A program made the translations under genes and the position numbers. Under the pieces are notes generated by a model. The model was not told the DNA's origin. It saw only the letters and a program-made list of their open reading frames with translations, and did no database searches. From Spisula solida (Eukaryota; Mollusca; Bivalvia; Venerida; Mactridae), in contig OX365948.1 of NCBI GenBank assembly GCA_947247005.1, forward strand, positions 53,427,401 to 53,491,400: DNA of 64,000 nucleotides. Reading direction: 5' to 3'. Positions 21,588-34,381 of this stretch are shown piece by piece. Each line of letters opens with the position of its first letter. The first letter of the stretch is position 1.

Positions 21588-21655
21588 TTTCAACTTAAAA
21601 ATATATATTTACATAACTTTCAACTTAAAAATATATATTTACAAAACTTGCAACT
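21588..21655. repeat. Continuation of the about 30-bp array
   Basis: Two and a half copies of ttcaacttaaaaatatatat-ttacataac. Confidence 0.85.
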
Positions 21656-22200
21656 TAAGCCCATCTTTTGTAATATTTTTGTATTATATGATTACCTATA
21701 CTGTTGTTATATATAAACATTATATGCCATATATAATTATGCTATGCAATATATAAACAATATTTTATATTGATTTTTCTATAAAGGTACCTAAGTACAG
21801 AATATTGACATTTGGTCAAAATAGTATTTGTCCGTAATTTTAAATTTGGTCACCGATTGACTTACATCTTTTGTTTATACGTGTGCAAATTTTCTTTGCG
21901 ATAGCAGATTTTTTGTATTTGATATATTGACACTGAAACTGTACACTTTCTTTTGGACATCCTGTATCTCATCGAAAAATACTCCTGCATTGAAATTTCA
22001 CATTTGTAAAGTGAAAACTGATGTTGCCTACCAGCCATTATTTGGAATCCAATGCATCCCATGTCGGAATATTGAAACCGTTATATGGCGGAACTATCGA
22101 GTTAGAACGTATTTAATGACACCGGTATTTGGTTATATAATATTCACTGTGTAATAAACTAGATTATTGCATTATATTTGTTTATATCATTTTACATATA
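21656..22200. other. Spacer
   Basis: AT-rich, no gene recognised. Confidence 0.4.
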
Positions 22201-22411
22201 ACTCTAACGCGATAAATTGCAATACAAAAACAAACACAAAATCCGCTATATTTATCGTTTCTGAATATTTAGGAGCATGAAAAACTTTACATGTTGTGCT
22301 ATATGTTTGAATGCTTTCATTGGTAAGTGTTACGGTCCTTGATTTTAATCCATAACATAAATATAGGCAATATTGTGTTTGTTTTTGTACTGCAATTTAT
22401 CGCGTTGGAGT
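22201..22411. mobile_element. Short inverted-repeat element, about 211 bp
   Basis: actctaacgcgataaattgc at the left and gcaatttatcgcgttggagt at the right are inverted, extending through acaaaaacaaacacaa / tgtgtttgtttttgt. No ORF of interest. Confidence 0.75.
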
Positions 22412-23155
22412 TATACACTATATTACTAAATGTTATTTTCGTACATCATGGCGAAAGTTATATTGCAATTACACACTCAGTGCAGAGTGATCTAAACCTC
22501 TCCGAGGTATGAACGGTTAGAGCTAAAAAATATTCTATAATCTTAATCACCTCTCATGAATTCAAATTCTGACCACACTATAAAACCGTATATACCCTCT
22601 GAAAATTCAACCTGAATAAAAAAGATAGTATTAAGTCAGACAAGGAATACAGCAGTCAAATTAATCTGCCGAACACAGAAAACATTAAAAACATAAAAGG
22701 CACACAAATGCCTAATTGAACCAACCGAGCACCGATAACATAAAACACATACAAACCACAATGCACAACTAAACAAGTAAAGATCTGCCCAAGTCCAAGC
22801 TGTCGGAAAGTAGAATGATTTAGTTTCAGCTATCAAAAAGCTGAATGTCCTAGCTCAATGACTCAGTTCCAGCAGGGAAATTTCCGTTGAAAAAAAAACG
22901 GACTGCGCTATATAAACATACACAATTGAAAACAGAATCACAAAAATATTAATACACATGTTACGGAGAAGGTAAATAATCAACACAATAACAGTTTAAT
23001 CTTTCAACTTGAACATTATTGTATTGTTATAGTTGGACAAACATAAATTGGCCGGGCTAAATTTAGCACAAGTAAATAAACCCAACAATGACCTTCATAT
23101 CTAATTAATCGAAACAATTTGTAGACATTGTAATGTTGCAATCATTTTTCGTTAA
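22412..23155. other. Spacer
   Basis: Nothing recognised. Confidence 0.4.
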
Positions 23156-23250
23156 GCACCAGTGGCTCAGTGGTAACGCATCCTCCAATAGATGATGTAT
23201 CTGACATGATATTTTTGTATGCAGGTTCGAATACTCGTTGTGTCTTTTTA
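23156..23250 (+). repeat. tRNA-like (SINE head) sequence
   Basis: A-box-like gtggctcagtggtaa and B-box-like ggttcgaatactcg occur in tRNA-like order, but the stretch between them is expanded (about 45 bp) and stems do not close. A SINE head or tRNA pseudogene; not a working tRNA. Confidence 0.55.
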
Positions 23251-25124
23251 TCATGATTGTTTTTTCGATTTCTTATCAATTTTCAATTACAAATTATAAT
23301 AAAGATGAAAACATCAACAGTAAATATATAGAATTGATGCAAAAAACGAAAGTCATAAAGTGAGATCCGAACTCAATGCGGAATAAAAACATGACATTGT
23401 TGTGACTCAACCTTGCTCTGTACTGACTGAGCTATTTTCTCGTCTGCTTTAGTGTTCAAGTTAATACACTTTATTAGTTTACAAAAGGACAACAAGAATG
23501 TTATGTTCTGGTACTATTTATAGCCCGGCCAATTTATTTTTGTCCGATTATACAGGAAAGACACATTTTTGCAATGCTTTATATTGTTATATTGCCGAAC
23601 ATTTAGCGAACTGAAACATGAACGATGAGAGTTTCGTAGTACGATTATATTACGTTTATCAACGACGCCATCAGGATGCTTTGGACTTGCTTTAGTCATA
23701 CACATGTATATAAACACAAACGTATGGTGCATATTATATATGAAATGTTGACAAAATGCAATTATCATATGTTCAATTGTAATTATTATTGATATATTGA
23801 ATAAAATTGTTATATGTTTGTTATATGTTTGTCTACACAGAAAACAGCAATAAAGTATACACAGAAACATATATAAAACACTGTGTTAACATTATTTCCT
23901 TCCTGAACCTAAAAAATAAAGTATGCTAAGATATGCATAGCTAGCATGTGTGTATTTACGTACGACATTGTGCGGAAGCTCGTCCAGTGATGTTGTTAAG
24001 GTGCCCAAACATATGTTTCTACTAGAAAACTATGTTCTCTCCCTTAGGCGATCATATATACTCTACCAAATATATAGTATCCATAGGGAAGCTTAGGTTT
24101 CCATTCACATCACTTTTTCAACATTTCGTTATATGAAAGGCTTGCCTGAAATAGAGTTAGATTGGTGTTTATCAATGGCTTACGCTCCAAAGGACCACAC
24201 AAGGTCTCGGAAAATACAGATTTTTTCTAAACGTTTGGTTATTGACGCAATAAGTGATATGGTATTTAGTGAACTATAGCTAATACATTCCGTTGAAGAA
24301 GTCAACAATTAATGCTAAGAGTTGATCATAAACGCAACGGTAAATACACTCTTAGTTTAATTCAAAGGGAGGTAAATTAAGACATACCCATGGTTGACTC
24401 AACCTGCATCAAAAAGCTTTAGACATTGTTGATATCGATTTTGATTTCCTTAACAAGTGTACATACATTAATGTTTATACCCCGAAAACAATTCAGTTCA
24501 ACTATCCGTAATCAGATTGTTTTGATAAGCATAATGCTGTTTGAACAAAATTAGTTATTCCTCTTTGTGTTCAGAATTGCAGTTTTGCTTTCCATGGAAT
24601 TCTTAAAACAGTGTCGATAGATCAATAGCTACAATGTCTCTTCTTGATTATTTCTTCATTAAGCATTGTCTTATAAACACATGAAAAGCTGAGTATATTT
24701 TTAAAAATACTATACTTCTGGGGCGTTCCTTATAAAAATGGTATAATTATATAGATTCTATAATGTTTTATAGAATAACTACGTCGAACAACATCGTATA
24801 TAACCAGCCATGTTTGCCTTAAGTTAATATTGTTCAAAGAGCAGTATTAAATTAATCAAGTCAATATACTTCTGTACTTCAAAATATACCTCTGCAGCAC
24901 CATAGCCCGCCCTTCAAATACCCCGACCATCCAACTGCCCGCCCGAAAACAAGCCCACCTACGAGAACAAAATCACCCTGCACAGTAGGTAAAGCGATTT
25001 CAGGTTGTTCATCGGTGATATTGTAGAGGATCATGTCTTCCACAAGTGGAGAGGTTTCATTTACCTGCTGTCTGTTAGTAGAGTAAGTTGTTAGTGGATG
25101 TTGGAACAAGGAAACCTTTTAAGG
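23251..25124. other. Spacer
   Basis: No gene I can support. A minus-strand ORF at 24879-25109 (starts MFQHPLTTYSTNRQQ) has less biased composition than its surroundings but no known motif and no splice context I trust. Confidence 0.4.
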
Positions 25125-25490
25125 ACATTATATGTTGTGCATAGTAAGAAAACTTGTTAGTAAATTATCCGCTGTGCATAACAGGAAAACTTGTTAGGAC
25201 ATTGTCTGCTGTGTATAACAAGAATACTTGTTAGGACATTATATGTTGTACATAACAGGAAAACTTGTTAGGACATTGTCTGCTGTGTATAACAAGAATA
25301 CTTGTTAGGACATTATATGTTGTACATAACAGGAAAACTTGTTAGGACATTGTCTGCTGTGTATAACAAGAATACTTGTTAGGTCATTATATGTTGTACA
25401 TAACAGGAAACATATTTGGACATTATCCGCTGTGCATAATAGGACAACTTATTAGGACATAAGCTGCTGTTCATAACACGAAAACGGTTG
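25125..25490. repeat. Tandem repeat, about 37-bp unit in a higher-order pair
   Basis: About ten copies of acttgttaggacattatctg-like sequence; two 37-mer variants (ending tgctgtgtataacaag or atgttgtacataacag) alternate to form a repeat of about 74 bp. Confidence 0.9.
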
Positions 25491-25969
25491 AAAAAGGCAA
25501 ATATACCCCCACTAAAATCTTTAGAGACTGATCCTGTGTTAAACTACAAACGTTTCTTCAACAATATCTAATTTTCTGCAGTAAATTTGACACCCAATAA
25601 CCATTCTCTGGATCAACAATATGTTTATCCAACTGAAAATTGCCGGAATCATTCTATTGATGTCAACCTACAAACTTGCGGTAAAATAGTTCCCCTGTCT
25701 CTACAAGAAATCGAGTATATTTTTTAATCATGAAGGTTTATTATCGTTATTAATTCTATATTTCAGTTGTCGATGAACAGCAAAAATATATAGCCGTGCA
25801 AATACATTATTATATTGTTTGTATAAAAAGAATAAATGTATTATTTTGCTACTTGCTTTTACTATTATAATCTGTGATAAGTTAAGTAAAGATTATAGTT
25901 TGTGAAACGAGTTCTTCGAGGATTTAAAACTGAAGGAATGGAGTGACTGTCGTTAAAGATCTTTGAAGA
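25491..25969. other. Spacer
   Basis: Nothing recognised. Confidence 0.4.
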
Positions 25970-26466
25970 AAACCGTTTCACGAACTCTAACCGACTTTGT
26001 GTTTGCTTCACCCACAATAGTCTACCTGCGCATGCGCAGTGGCTTCAAATTACTCCTTAGTGTTTGCACGACTTTTTCGACCAATCACCGGACTAGATTT
26101 CTGCCTTCTAATATCCGAAGAACGTTCTATTTTTCGCAAAAATGCTTCTTCACCGGGAAATGATTTGAAGCCACTGTGCATGTGCAAGTAGACATAGTCT
26201 CTGCGTAAAACACGTGCAAGTGAACGACTTGTAGTTCTAGCCATGAAATGTGAATGGGTGGTATTAGTAAAAAAGACAATTCCTACTACACACGCTTCAT
26301 TGAAAGGCATCCCTTATAAAATTAGACCGTCCATTTGCCCATTATACACGCTTTTTTCGTGCATATTGTCTATGCGCAGAACAATGTAGAGGCACGTAAA
26401 CAATGTGTTCTTGGGGATTTGACTGTTTTGGGTGAAGCAAACACTTAGTCGGTTAGAGTCTTGAAC
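25970..26466. mobile_element. Inverted-repeat element, about 500 bp
   Basis: Outer arms contain cgaactctaaccgactttgtg and its near complement ctaagtcggttagagtc. Inner words gcgcagtggcttcaaat and atttgaagccactgtgc are also inverted. It looks like a degraded fold-back element. Confidence 0.7.
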
Positions 26467-27607
26467 TGCTTTCTTCACGGATTTATGACGAGTCATCAGA
26501 CTTTTATCAAACTCGTTGACAAAAACAATATGTCACAAGGCTGTGTCTTGTATCATGTCGTACTATTTTTCCACTCGTTTAATAAAGTTATGCACGATCC
26601 TATACATATTATTATGAAATGGTTTTATTCCATTGCTTCATAACGTCAAACTTGTGATAAATATATTATACCTCACCTATATTATATAACCCACAGCATT
26701 GCATTGACTGACCGGTATACAAGGCTTGTATACGTTAATGGCATTGAGTCGAATCTATAGAAGAAAAGTCCATTTCTTTTTTCAAAAATACATTTGTTCC
26801 TTAAAAATTGCTATGAAATCATTGTCATGTTTGACTTAATTCGCTTTTTAATTATTTACCTTTTAAATTAACCCAAGGGTAAATGTAGTACATCACAATG
26901 CTATACTTACTGTTTCCAAATAATTTCCATTTGAAGAAAAAAACACCTTTGAAAGAAACATCCACTATCCCACTATAAGACTACACTCTGTGACCTTAAA
27001 CACCAATCAAGACAAAACAGTGTACCGATACCTTTCCTTCAAAAACATGTTGTTACAATTCATTTCGCTTGATTTTTTGGTATTGTAACTGTTTAACTAT
27101 GGACGCTGATTGATCGTGTCCTGATAATGTGATTAATCAACGTATTGTAGTGACGTTCTATTGTGACGTAAGAGGAAGCGTGAAACAACACTGGATAGAG
27201 TAAGCATAACAAAAACTAATGCATATACTGAATCTGTTAAAAAATGAAAGTTTTTTTTGTATTGATATATTGTCTAGAATCTAATGCTAGATAGACGGAT
27301 TTTTTTCAGCATATAAATATGTATGTGTCGTTTAGCAGTTACGACCTTCTAATTCTAATTCATCGATATACAAACCATTCTTTATGTTTCTCTTGGTTTT
27401 CGATGGGTCAAGGAGTAAAATAACTTCCGTGTGTGATAATAATAGGCTGTACAGTAGTTATTGCACCCCTTCCTCTGAAAATAAAGACACACACCCTTCG
27501 ATTACCATTGCATAAAACCCAACTTCTTGTAGTAACATGAATTTAAATTGCTGTAAGAACGATACAAAAAGAAGCTTCAGAATGGATTAATTTTAATTAA
27601 TAGACAG
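26467..27607. other. Spacer
   Basis: Nothing recognised. Confidence 0.4.
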
Positions 27608-28003
27608 TTCAGGGTGGTCACGGACTCTGAAATACAGAGAAAACAGGGAAAACACCAAAAACAAATTCCCGGCAGGGAAAAATTAGGGAATTTCAAAATT
27701 GGGCAAAAATCAGGAAATTATGAGGGATTTTTACAACTATTGGAGGAAATAATGTGTCTACTTGCAGCTTCTCTTCATGACTTTAATCAAAAGGTGTATT
27801 TCTTCAAACAAACAGTATCTATTATAAATAGGTATAAATACTGAGTTTGGTGGTGTAGGTATGGCTATAAGGAGATGTTGGAGGTCATATTTTCAGCTGT
27901 ATAGATCTGAGCAAACAATCATGGAAAATAACATTTTGGTGAGGAAAAAACAGGGAATTATCAGGGAATTTCATTCTTCGTTTTCTATGGCCACACTAAG
28001 ACT
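27608..28003. mobile_element. MITE with CAGGGTGGCCAC-type ends
   Basis: The left end cagggtggtcacgg and right end ctatggccacactaa are imperfect inverted repeats. The internal words aaaacagggaa / ttcccggcagggaaaa / tcagggaatttc are characteristic of a widespread non-autonomous element in marine invertebrates (family recollection, not searched). The ORF at 27614-27844 lies inside it. Confidence 0.65.
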
Positions 28004-28069
28004 AAAATTTTGTATAAATGTAAAATAATAGTACATTGAATGATTGCATTGATTTAAAATATGAGTATT

Positions 28070-28430
28070 TAGACAAATACAAAACGACAATTATTTGGAC
28101 CGGGAAAGTAGAAGCACAAGATTACAAAAGGCACAAAACCACACGCAAAAAAAGAAAAGAACACAAAAGGAATAACACCGCATGAAAAAAAGAAAAAGAA
28201 CACGCAAGGCACAATTCCACACGCAACAAAAAAAAGAACACAAAAGGTAGAAAAACACACGCAAAAAAAGATAAGGAATCCGAATGGCAAAAACCACACA
28301 CAAAAACGAAAATGAACACGAAAGGCACAAAAAACACCACCCCTAAAGCACGGTTTAGAAGCACAAGTGATCAGGACAACCATACAAAGAATAAAACAAA
28401 AGAAACCATATAACTGCAAAACCACTATAC
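28070..28430. repeat. A-rich degenerate tandem repeat
   Basis: Repeats of acacgcaaaaaaagaaaa and caaaaggcacaa words. The complementary strand gives long Phe/Cys-rich ORFs in all three frames, a composition artefact. Related A-rich sequence occurs at 32240-32440 and 44500-44660. Confidence 0.75.
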
Positions 28431-28507
28431 CTTGCTCCGATAGTATGTCGCCTCAGTCAGTCAGTCATCTCTAAGTCAGAGCCAACATACAACAAGATAT
28501 GTTGTAA

Positions 28508-28740
28508 AGGTCACAGTAACATTGACCTTTGACATTCTGACCTATTGATCAATAGAAGTCATCTACTGTTGATGACCAACCTCCATGTAAAGTTTGAGGA
28601 TCCAAGGACAAAGCGTTCTTGAGTTATTGAACGGAAACCATTTGGTCTACCGACCGACCGACAGACTGACCAACAGACCGACCGACATGTGCAAAGCAAT
28701 TAACCCCCTCATCAAAAATGGGGGGCATACCAACGAATCA
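28508..28740 (-). repeat. Dispersed repeat REP-B, copy 1 (reverse)
   Basis: Reverse of the copy at 58624-58930: shares ggtcacagtaacattgacct, atctactgttgatgaccaac, gacaaagcgttcttgagtta and a gaccgaccgaccga run. Confidence 0.88.
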
Positions 28741-28835
28741 CAATGACTATCACACATAAGAAGATAACACAAAAAGCATCGACAAACAGAAACAATATAC
28801 AATGTACCTGTCATTTGGATATAAAAGAAGCAGTC

Positions 28836-29175
28836 TCATACTTGACTTCAAAGTTGCAAAAGTGAAAACAAAGTAAGATGGACAACGATTGAAATGAAAC
28901 AGTGCCAACGTATTGTCTTTGTAAATTCCTTATTCTTTTTAACTATTTTCAAAAGTGGACTCCAAATTTGCAAAAGTGCATACAAAGTAAAATGGACAAC
29001 AATTGAAAGGAAACAGTGCAAACTTACTGTCTTTGTAAATTCCTTATTCTAATTAACTATTAAGTGGACATCAACGTGGAAAAGGCGCAAACAAAGTAAG
29101 ATAGATAACGATTGAAATGAAACAATGCCAATTTATTGTCTTTGTAAATTCCTTGTTCTCTTTAACTATTAAGTG
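28836..29175. repeat. Tandem repeat, about 115-bp unit, 3 copies
   Basis: Three copies of a unit containing acaaagtaagatggacaac, gattgaaatgaaacagtgcc and tgtctttgtaaattcctta. Confidence 0.9.
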
Positions 29176-29329
29176 GATAATGCATGTATGAAAGTAACGA
29201 CTTGAGTGGCATTACAAAATCAGTTATGTGAGATGTGTTATTTGACTAAAATGTGAGTTTTCAGTCAAAGTTCGTATTTGTGTTTTCAAATTCGTCTACA
29301 CCAAAGGTATTTAACATGTAGTATACGTT

Positions 29330-29660
29330 GTTAGGAATATTTCAAACTAGCATTTGTTACCTCACCAGCTGAGGGTTCATATACGACTTTTTATGTCCCC
29401 CGTCTTTGATTAGGTGGTGTAAATTGCTTTGCACATGTCGGCCGGTTCATCAGCAACAGCAGATTACCCCTATTGATTGTGAGGTCAGTAGGTCAAAGAT
29501 CAAGGTTTTTGAGACCTTTACCATTTCTAACTTTTTGGGCTGCCATGGGGGCAATACTTTTTTACAAACACCACTTGTTAATATGTAGTATACATTGTAA
29601 GGAATATTTGAACTAGCATTTGTTCCCTCGCCCGTTAAGGGTTCAAATACGACTTATTAA
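29330..29660. repeat. Direct repeat flanking a REP-B fragment
   Basis: aggaatatttcaaactagcatttg...gagggttcatatacgact (about 29334-29392) recurs as aggaatatttgaactagcatttg...agggttcaaatacgact (about 29600-29654). A forward REP-B fragment (about 29393-29578, cccccgtctttgatta...gaggtcagtaggtcaa) lies between. Confidence 0.75.
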
Positions 29661-29897
29661 CATTCAATGGATACCTACTGTCCAAGACATTCGTAAAAGA
29701 CAAGAGGCGTGTATGTCTGCGTGGCAAAAAACAGTTAAACTTATTAGAGATATTATTTGTTCCTTTCTATTTTGATAAATGATAATAATTATATCTTGAG
29801 TGGTATAATTTGCTTCATTAATTCTTCTAACCATTAATTATTTTGATGTGCTTATAAAAATATATGTGATAGTTGAATGTACGGGATATGTTAATAT
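29661..29897. other. Spacer
   Basis: Nothing recognised. Confidence 0.35.
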
Positions 29898-30264
29898 TAG
29901 AGAGGTTGCGATTCGAACGTGTACGACTACGTGTACGTGTAGCTACCCGTACATGTATACGTACACGTTGCAACTGAAATTGGCTTGCGAAACACAACGT
30001 GTGCGTGTAACATCACATGACAGTTGTAACACGATTTCTTCGTGAATCGATAATGAGTGTTTATATAAACTCACTGAGACTACCGGCGATAAAATCTTGG
30101 GTTTCCCGTGCATACGCATACCTTTGTGACGTATGACACATTATATTTTCGTCTGTCACACGTACGTTACTTGTAGAAACTACACATACCTGGATGACGA
30201 AATACCCAAAAATAGTATTCACGTACACGTACACGTTACACGTTGCCTTTCGCAACCTCTCTAT
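29898..30264. mobile_element. MITE family AGAGAGG, complete copy
   Basis: Perfect 12-bp terminal inverted repeats agagaggttgcg and cgcaacctctct, with ATT directly outside both ends. The interior is rich in cgtacacgt/acgtgtacg words. Related copies lie at 17401 and 59101. Confidence 0.85.
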
Positions 30265-33246
30265 TGTTCATAACAATGTTACTGATAAAACCATGATAAT
30301 TAACCAAATGTATATAGATGCCTGTATTGCTGTATGTTTTCAACGTTTATTTGAAATAACTGTATGTTTTATATTACTATTGCAATGTGTATGTGATCAC
30401 AATGTACGGAGCATGCGGGCTGCTGACAATTTTTATTTTCTAATATCATCTGTATGTTGTTGCTAACGCCAACTTTTAATGCGTTATTTGGTTGATTTAT
30501 CTGTTTTAAACGCAAATTTTGCCATTGCAAGTTTGCTAAGTCACAGGATTGATGTGAAAGTGACATGTTGCGCATTGCATGTATGGTTTACACTATTATT
30601 TGAAACACAATGATATGTTTTACTTCTTGTTAAAGAACTTTTGTACAATCCAGGATGTCATTTGTTTATTTATAATTGTTTGTCGTTTCCATTGGAGCCC
30701 AGTTTATTGCCGGTTATGTGGCCTTGTAAAAGATGGAAGTGAGGTAATGTCAAATACGGTGGAAAACTTGTGGGTTAATGGGTTGTATCTGTTTTAATTA
30801 TTAACTATATTTTTACACATACACAGTACATTGTTTTGTAGTGTTAGAATTTTAGAAATAATTTAGGATTTTCTTCGTATCTTATATTTTGTGGCTTGAT
30901 AAGTTAATAAAGTAACATAAGTGTCACTTATATCGATATTGAGTGAAATTGTCAATATTGTTTCTATTAAAAAAATTAATCTAGTAATTAATTAATTAAT
31001 AATATCTAGATGGTTGTATGTAACATTCATTTGACCTTTTCAAAATGATTGATTTGCGTAGCGCATTGAGCATTGATGGATGCTGCCACGTGCCTATCTG
31101 TATTGTTAGCCTAATATACTAGAACGCTTAAATTGTCCTTCACAACGCACAATGTGAGCAGCTAAAAAGATTTTATTACATGCTAGTGCGTATGTAACAA
31201 GACCATGAAAAGGTCATGCAAGTGTGCTTATAAAACACAGATGAGGGTTAACTTCTATTTTGAATCTTTACGCAATGTGTTTATCGTACGGCATAAATAA
31301 ACTTAGCATTCAAATGACGAAATTTCAAAGAACCGAATAACGAGGCTCTTAAACAGTGCGACAAAATATATTTTGCTCTTAACATGTTAAGTTAATAAAA
31401 CATCTAAAAGTCATACCCAAACCATATGCAAAAGGTCATGCCCAGAACGTCTCCCAACATTTAACTTTTCAGCATAATACCTTCCCAATCTTACCTTTCA
31501 GGGAAACAAGTTTATTTTTTTATTTTCTTCTTCTCGTGCTGTACCTCGGTCATGGGGAATATTGCCACAACAATCATCATGAATGGTTCATGTTTCATAT
31601 GAAGTTTTCACTGTAATACGAAGATTGTGCTAGTATTAAAATATTTCTCTACTCAGATAAACAGTAAGGGACAATTTTCCACAAACTTCCCACACAAGTT
31701 AAATAACATTGAAAAAAAGAATTTAGTATTAAACACATCCCGTCTTGTCCAACACTGTTAACTGGATATTAGTGTTGTTTATAAATATACCAATTCTGAA
31801 GTATATAAGAATCTATCAATAGCATTGTCAACTGATTCAATGTTACATTACAATTCTACAAGCTTGATGTAGGTTTGTTTCTATATTCGATTTTAGCAGA
31901 ATTTAACAGTTTTGAAGCATTTATAAAGGTTATAGATTCTTTAAAATAATAACAAAGGTTGGGCCATGAGTGACAATAGAGGTCGCCTTACGATTATATG
32001 GTTGTGAGCTACTAAATTTAATAACCTGACTTAGCGTCACCTTTGCATTTTGTTCAACTTCGTTTTGGTCTCACAAAACTACTCAAATCAGTTGCCTCAA
32101 CTTTTAGATACATTGCCTGTAATTGCAAGGGAAGTAACCGATTTGAGGTATTTGGTGACCTCAAAGCTTTTTAACTATTGAATATAAGATAGCTAATTAT
32201 TGGTCTGATGCCCTAATATGTTATACAACACGTACAGATTCAATGACATCCAAACAAAATAGATAAAAACAAGTCGGACAGGGAAGGTAGAAACAAAAGA
32301 GCACCAAAGATTGAAAGCTACAAAAACACGACATCCCACTTCGACAACCTGCTGCTTCAGTCAAAAACAATGCAAAGCAAGACACAGCAGATAAGAAACA
32401 AGGACAACCCACAAACTTAAAGGCCAACCAATTTGACATAATACAAATCTATGCGAATACTGAAAATAAGACGCGATGACATAAATTTATACAATTCCAT
32501 ATTAAAATCTGATAGATCTATATTTGTTTTCGCATGCTACTGGAGAAACCCGGAATATTTTGACGCGCCGTTTTCTTGGAAACGTCACCAAATCTTGCCC
32601 ACTGGTGTTCGTAAATGGATAAATGTCAAAATTGCGTACTGGTACTGGAGAAATCTAAACATTGATGGACTCCAAACACAGCGATAATAGATATCTTCAC
32701 ATGCATTACAATCATAGCAATGTAAGTATTAGTACCTAGTGCTTATCTTCTAAAAATCCGAAACTATACGACTTTTCACGATGAATCCCGAACTATCAAT
32801 GTCGCAAGCCGTGACGTAACGAACTGAGTTCCAATCATCTATCATTGATTTCACTGTTTTTTATTATTTTTGAATTCAAATATTCAATGTTTTATTGTGC
32901 ATTTTTCGAAATGGCTTCCGTTTGATTGAATTTTAAATGTTTCTTTAATAGAATTCCACGTTGACACGTTTTTGACGGTAACACGTTTTTACTGCATGAC
33001 ACAATTTCTTAAGCACCTTTTTCATAGATAGGTTTGGTTGTGGATTAGGATCTACATAAAGGTGATATAAACGACTGCACGAATGCCACACAGTCGATTT
33101 AATCCCTTAATGTTTTCCTTCTCTACTCATGCTCTCTTCATTTCTCATTTAGTGTCGTTCTGCAAAGTTTACACGTGTGTACACATTTGTTACTATATTT
33201 AGATTTTAAAATGGCGGTTACGACCACGTTGTATGTATCATTGTAG
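30265..33246. other. Long spacer upstream of unit 2
   Basis: About 3 kb without a supported gene. I looked for a T1 N-terminal exon here and saw none. 32240-32440 is A-rich sequence related to the repeats at 28070 and 44500. Confidence 0.5.
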
Positions 33247-33512
33247 GTGAGCTTCATGTGCCGTTAGAAGTTTGTGGGGCGGTTGTCAAGCGTGAGTTTG
33301 ACTATTGGCAGATAACAGAAAACGATATAAAGTCATGTTGTTGGAGTAACTATAGGTCATACATCGAGAATCAGCGACGACTTGAGTCTTTTAACCGTAG
33401 TGTGCTGTCTGAACAGAGAATTATTGATACAGATGGTCTAGAAGGCTGGGAGCTTGTCAGGACCAAGATATGGCTGATACTGGAATATCCGAGAACGTCC
33501 CAAACAGCATTG
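33247..33512 (+). CDS. Kv channel unit 2, exon A (C-terminal half of T1 domain, pre-S1)
   Basis: Codes 88 full residues after a split glycine codon (tgtag|gt gag, phase 1). It starts ELHVPLEVCGAVVKRE and keeps the zinc ligand pattern His3, Cys9, Cys30-Cys31 followed by Trp. Its role is tetramer assembly, as in unit 1. It ends ...LEYPRTSQTAL at a phase 0 donor (ttg|gtaagg). It is two codons shorter than the unit 1 exon, in the variable loop after NRSVL. Exon B follows after an 869-bp intron. The acceptor lacks a strong pyrimidine tract (gttgtatgtatcattgtag), so splicing may be weak or regulated (inference). Confidence 0.93.
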
Positions 33513-34381
33513 GTAAGGGCATAGAACGCTTGTTGGTAACGAACAATTGCTTAATTCACATTGTAAAATACTATTTCATGTATATTTTGTGCTATGAATT
33601 TTTCATTTATACTAAATGTGTCATTTTAAAGATTTTAACTATTAAAGCTACAAATCATATCCTATAAATTCAAAAAGAAATACCGTAAGACCCGTAAAAT
33701 AGCGTAGGTAGCAAACAATTGCTTGTCGGATTTTAATGGGCAACTTCAGCTACAGTGTTTATATATAATACATATATACAAAATGTGTCATTTGAAAGAT
33801 TGCGATCTTTAAAGCAAAGCTACTAGTTTTATCCTTTAAAGGACAGTTTCCCGAAATGCTTTGTTTGGCCCTGTGTTTGTTTCCAAAAGATTTAATACAT
33901 GATCCTATAAAAATGTACTATTTTTCAAATACCCACATACTGGCTTTCCAACAATTAAGCATGCATAAGTAATTTTTCTTCGTAATGTACAGATATTTCC
34001 ACTGAACCTATGACATGTACAGTGAAAATGCTTAGAAAATACACAAGGCCAAATTACAAGAACCTTGTCCTTAAGACAAAGAAGCAAAGGTGGTTAAAAT
34101 TCACATTTAATGGTTTTTTTATAAAAAAAAAATAAGTCTAAAAATGTATGTAGAAGCAATCAATTTTATTATCATATGTGTTTTTCGGTAACACCAACAC
34201 GAGCTTATGTACGTTAGAGACGTCATTATCCGATCATTTATCGTATCTTGCTGGCTAATAGAAATCAATTACGTAATCAGCAAGAAGAAAAAAAGGATGT
34301 CTGTACCGTGTTATGGTTTGTTTATACAATATATTTAAAACATGTGATATAACAGTAATTGTGTCTATTTTCTAATTTCAG
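33513..34381 (+). other. Unit 2 intron between T1 and S1
   Basis: GT-AG intron of 869 bp, phase 0, donor gtaagg, acceptor ttctaatttcag. It contains an INV-2 MITE at 33838-34073. Confidence 0.9.
33838..34073. mobile_element. INV-2 MITE, copy 4, inside the unit 2 intron
   Basis: Left end aaaggacagtttcccgaaat and right end acaagaaccttgtcctta form imperfect inverted termini like the copies near unit 1. Confidence 0.7.

Noticed and set aside
24879..25109. Minus-strand ORF with less biased composition as a possible exon
   Set aside because: No family resemblance and no convincing splice borders; not enough to claim.
28069..28425. Three overlapping minus-strand ORFs resembling hydrophobic membrane proteins
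   Set aside because: All three frames are open because the plus strand is an A/C-rich degenerate repeat.
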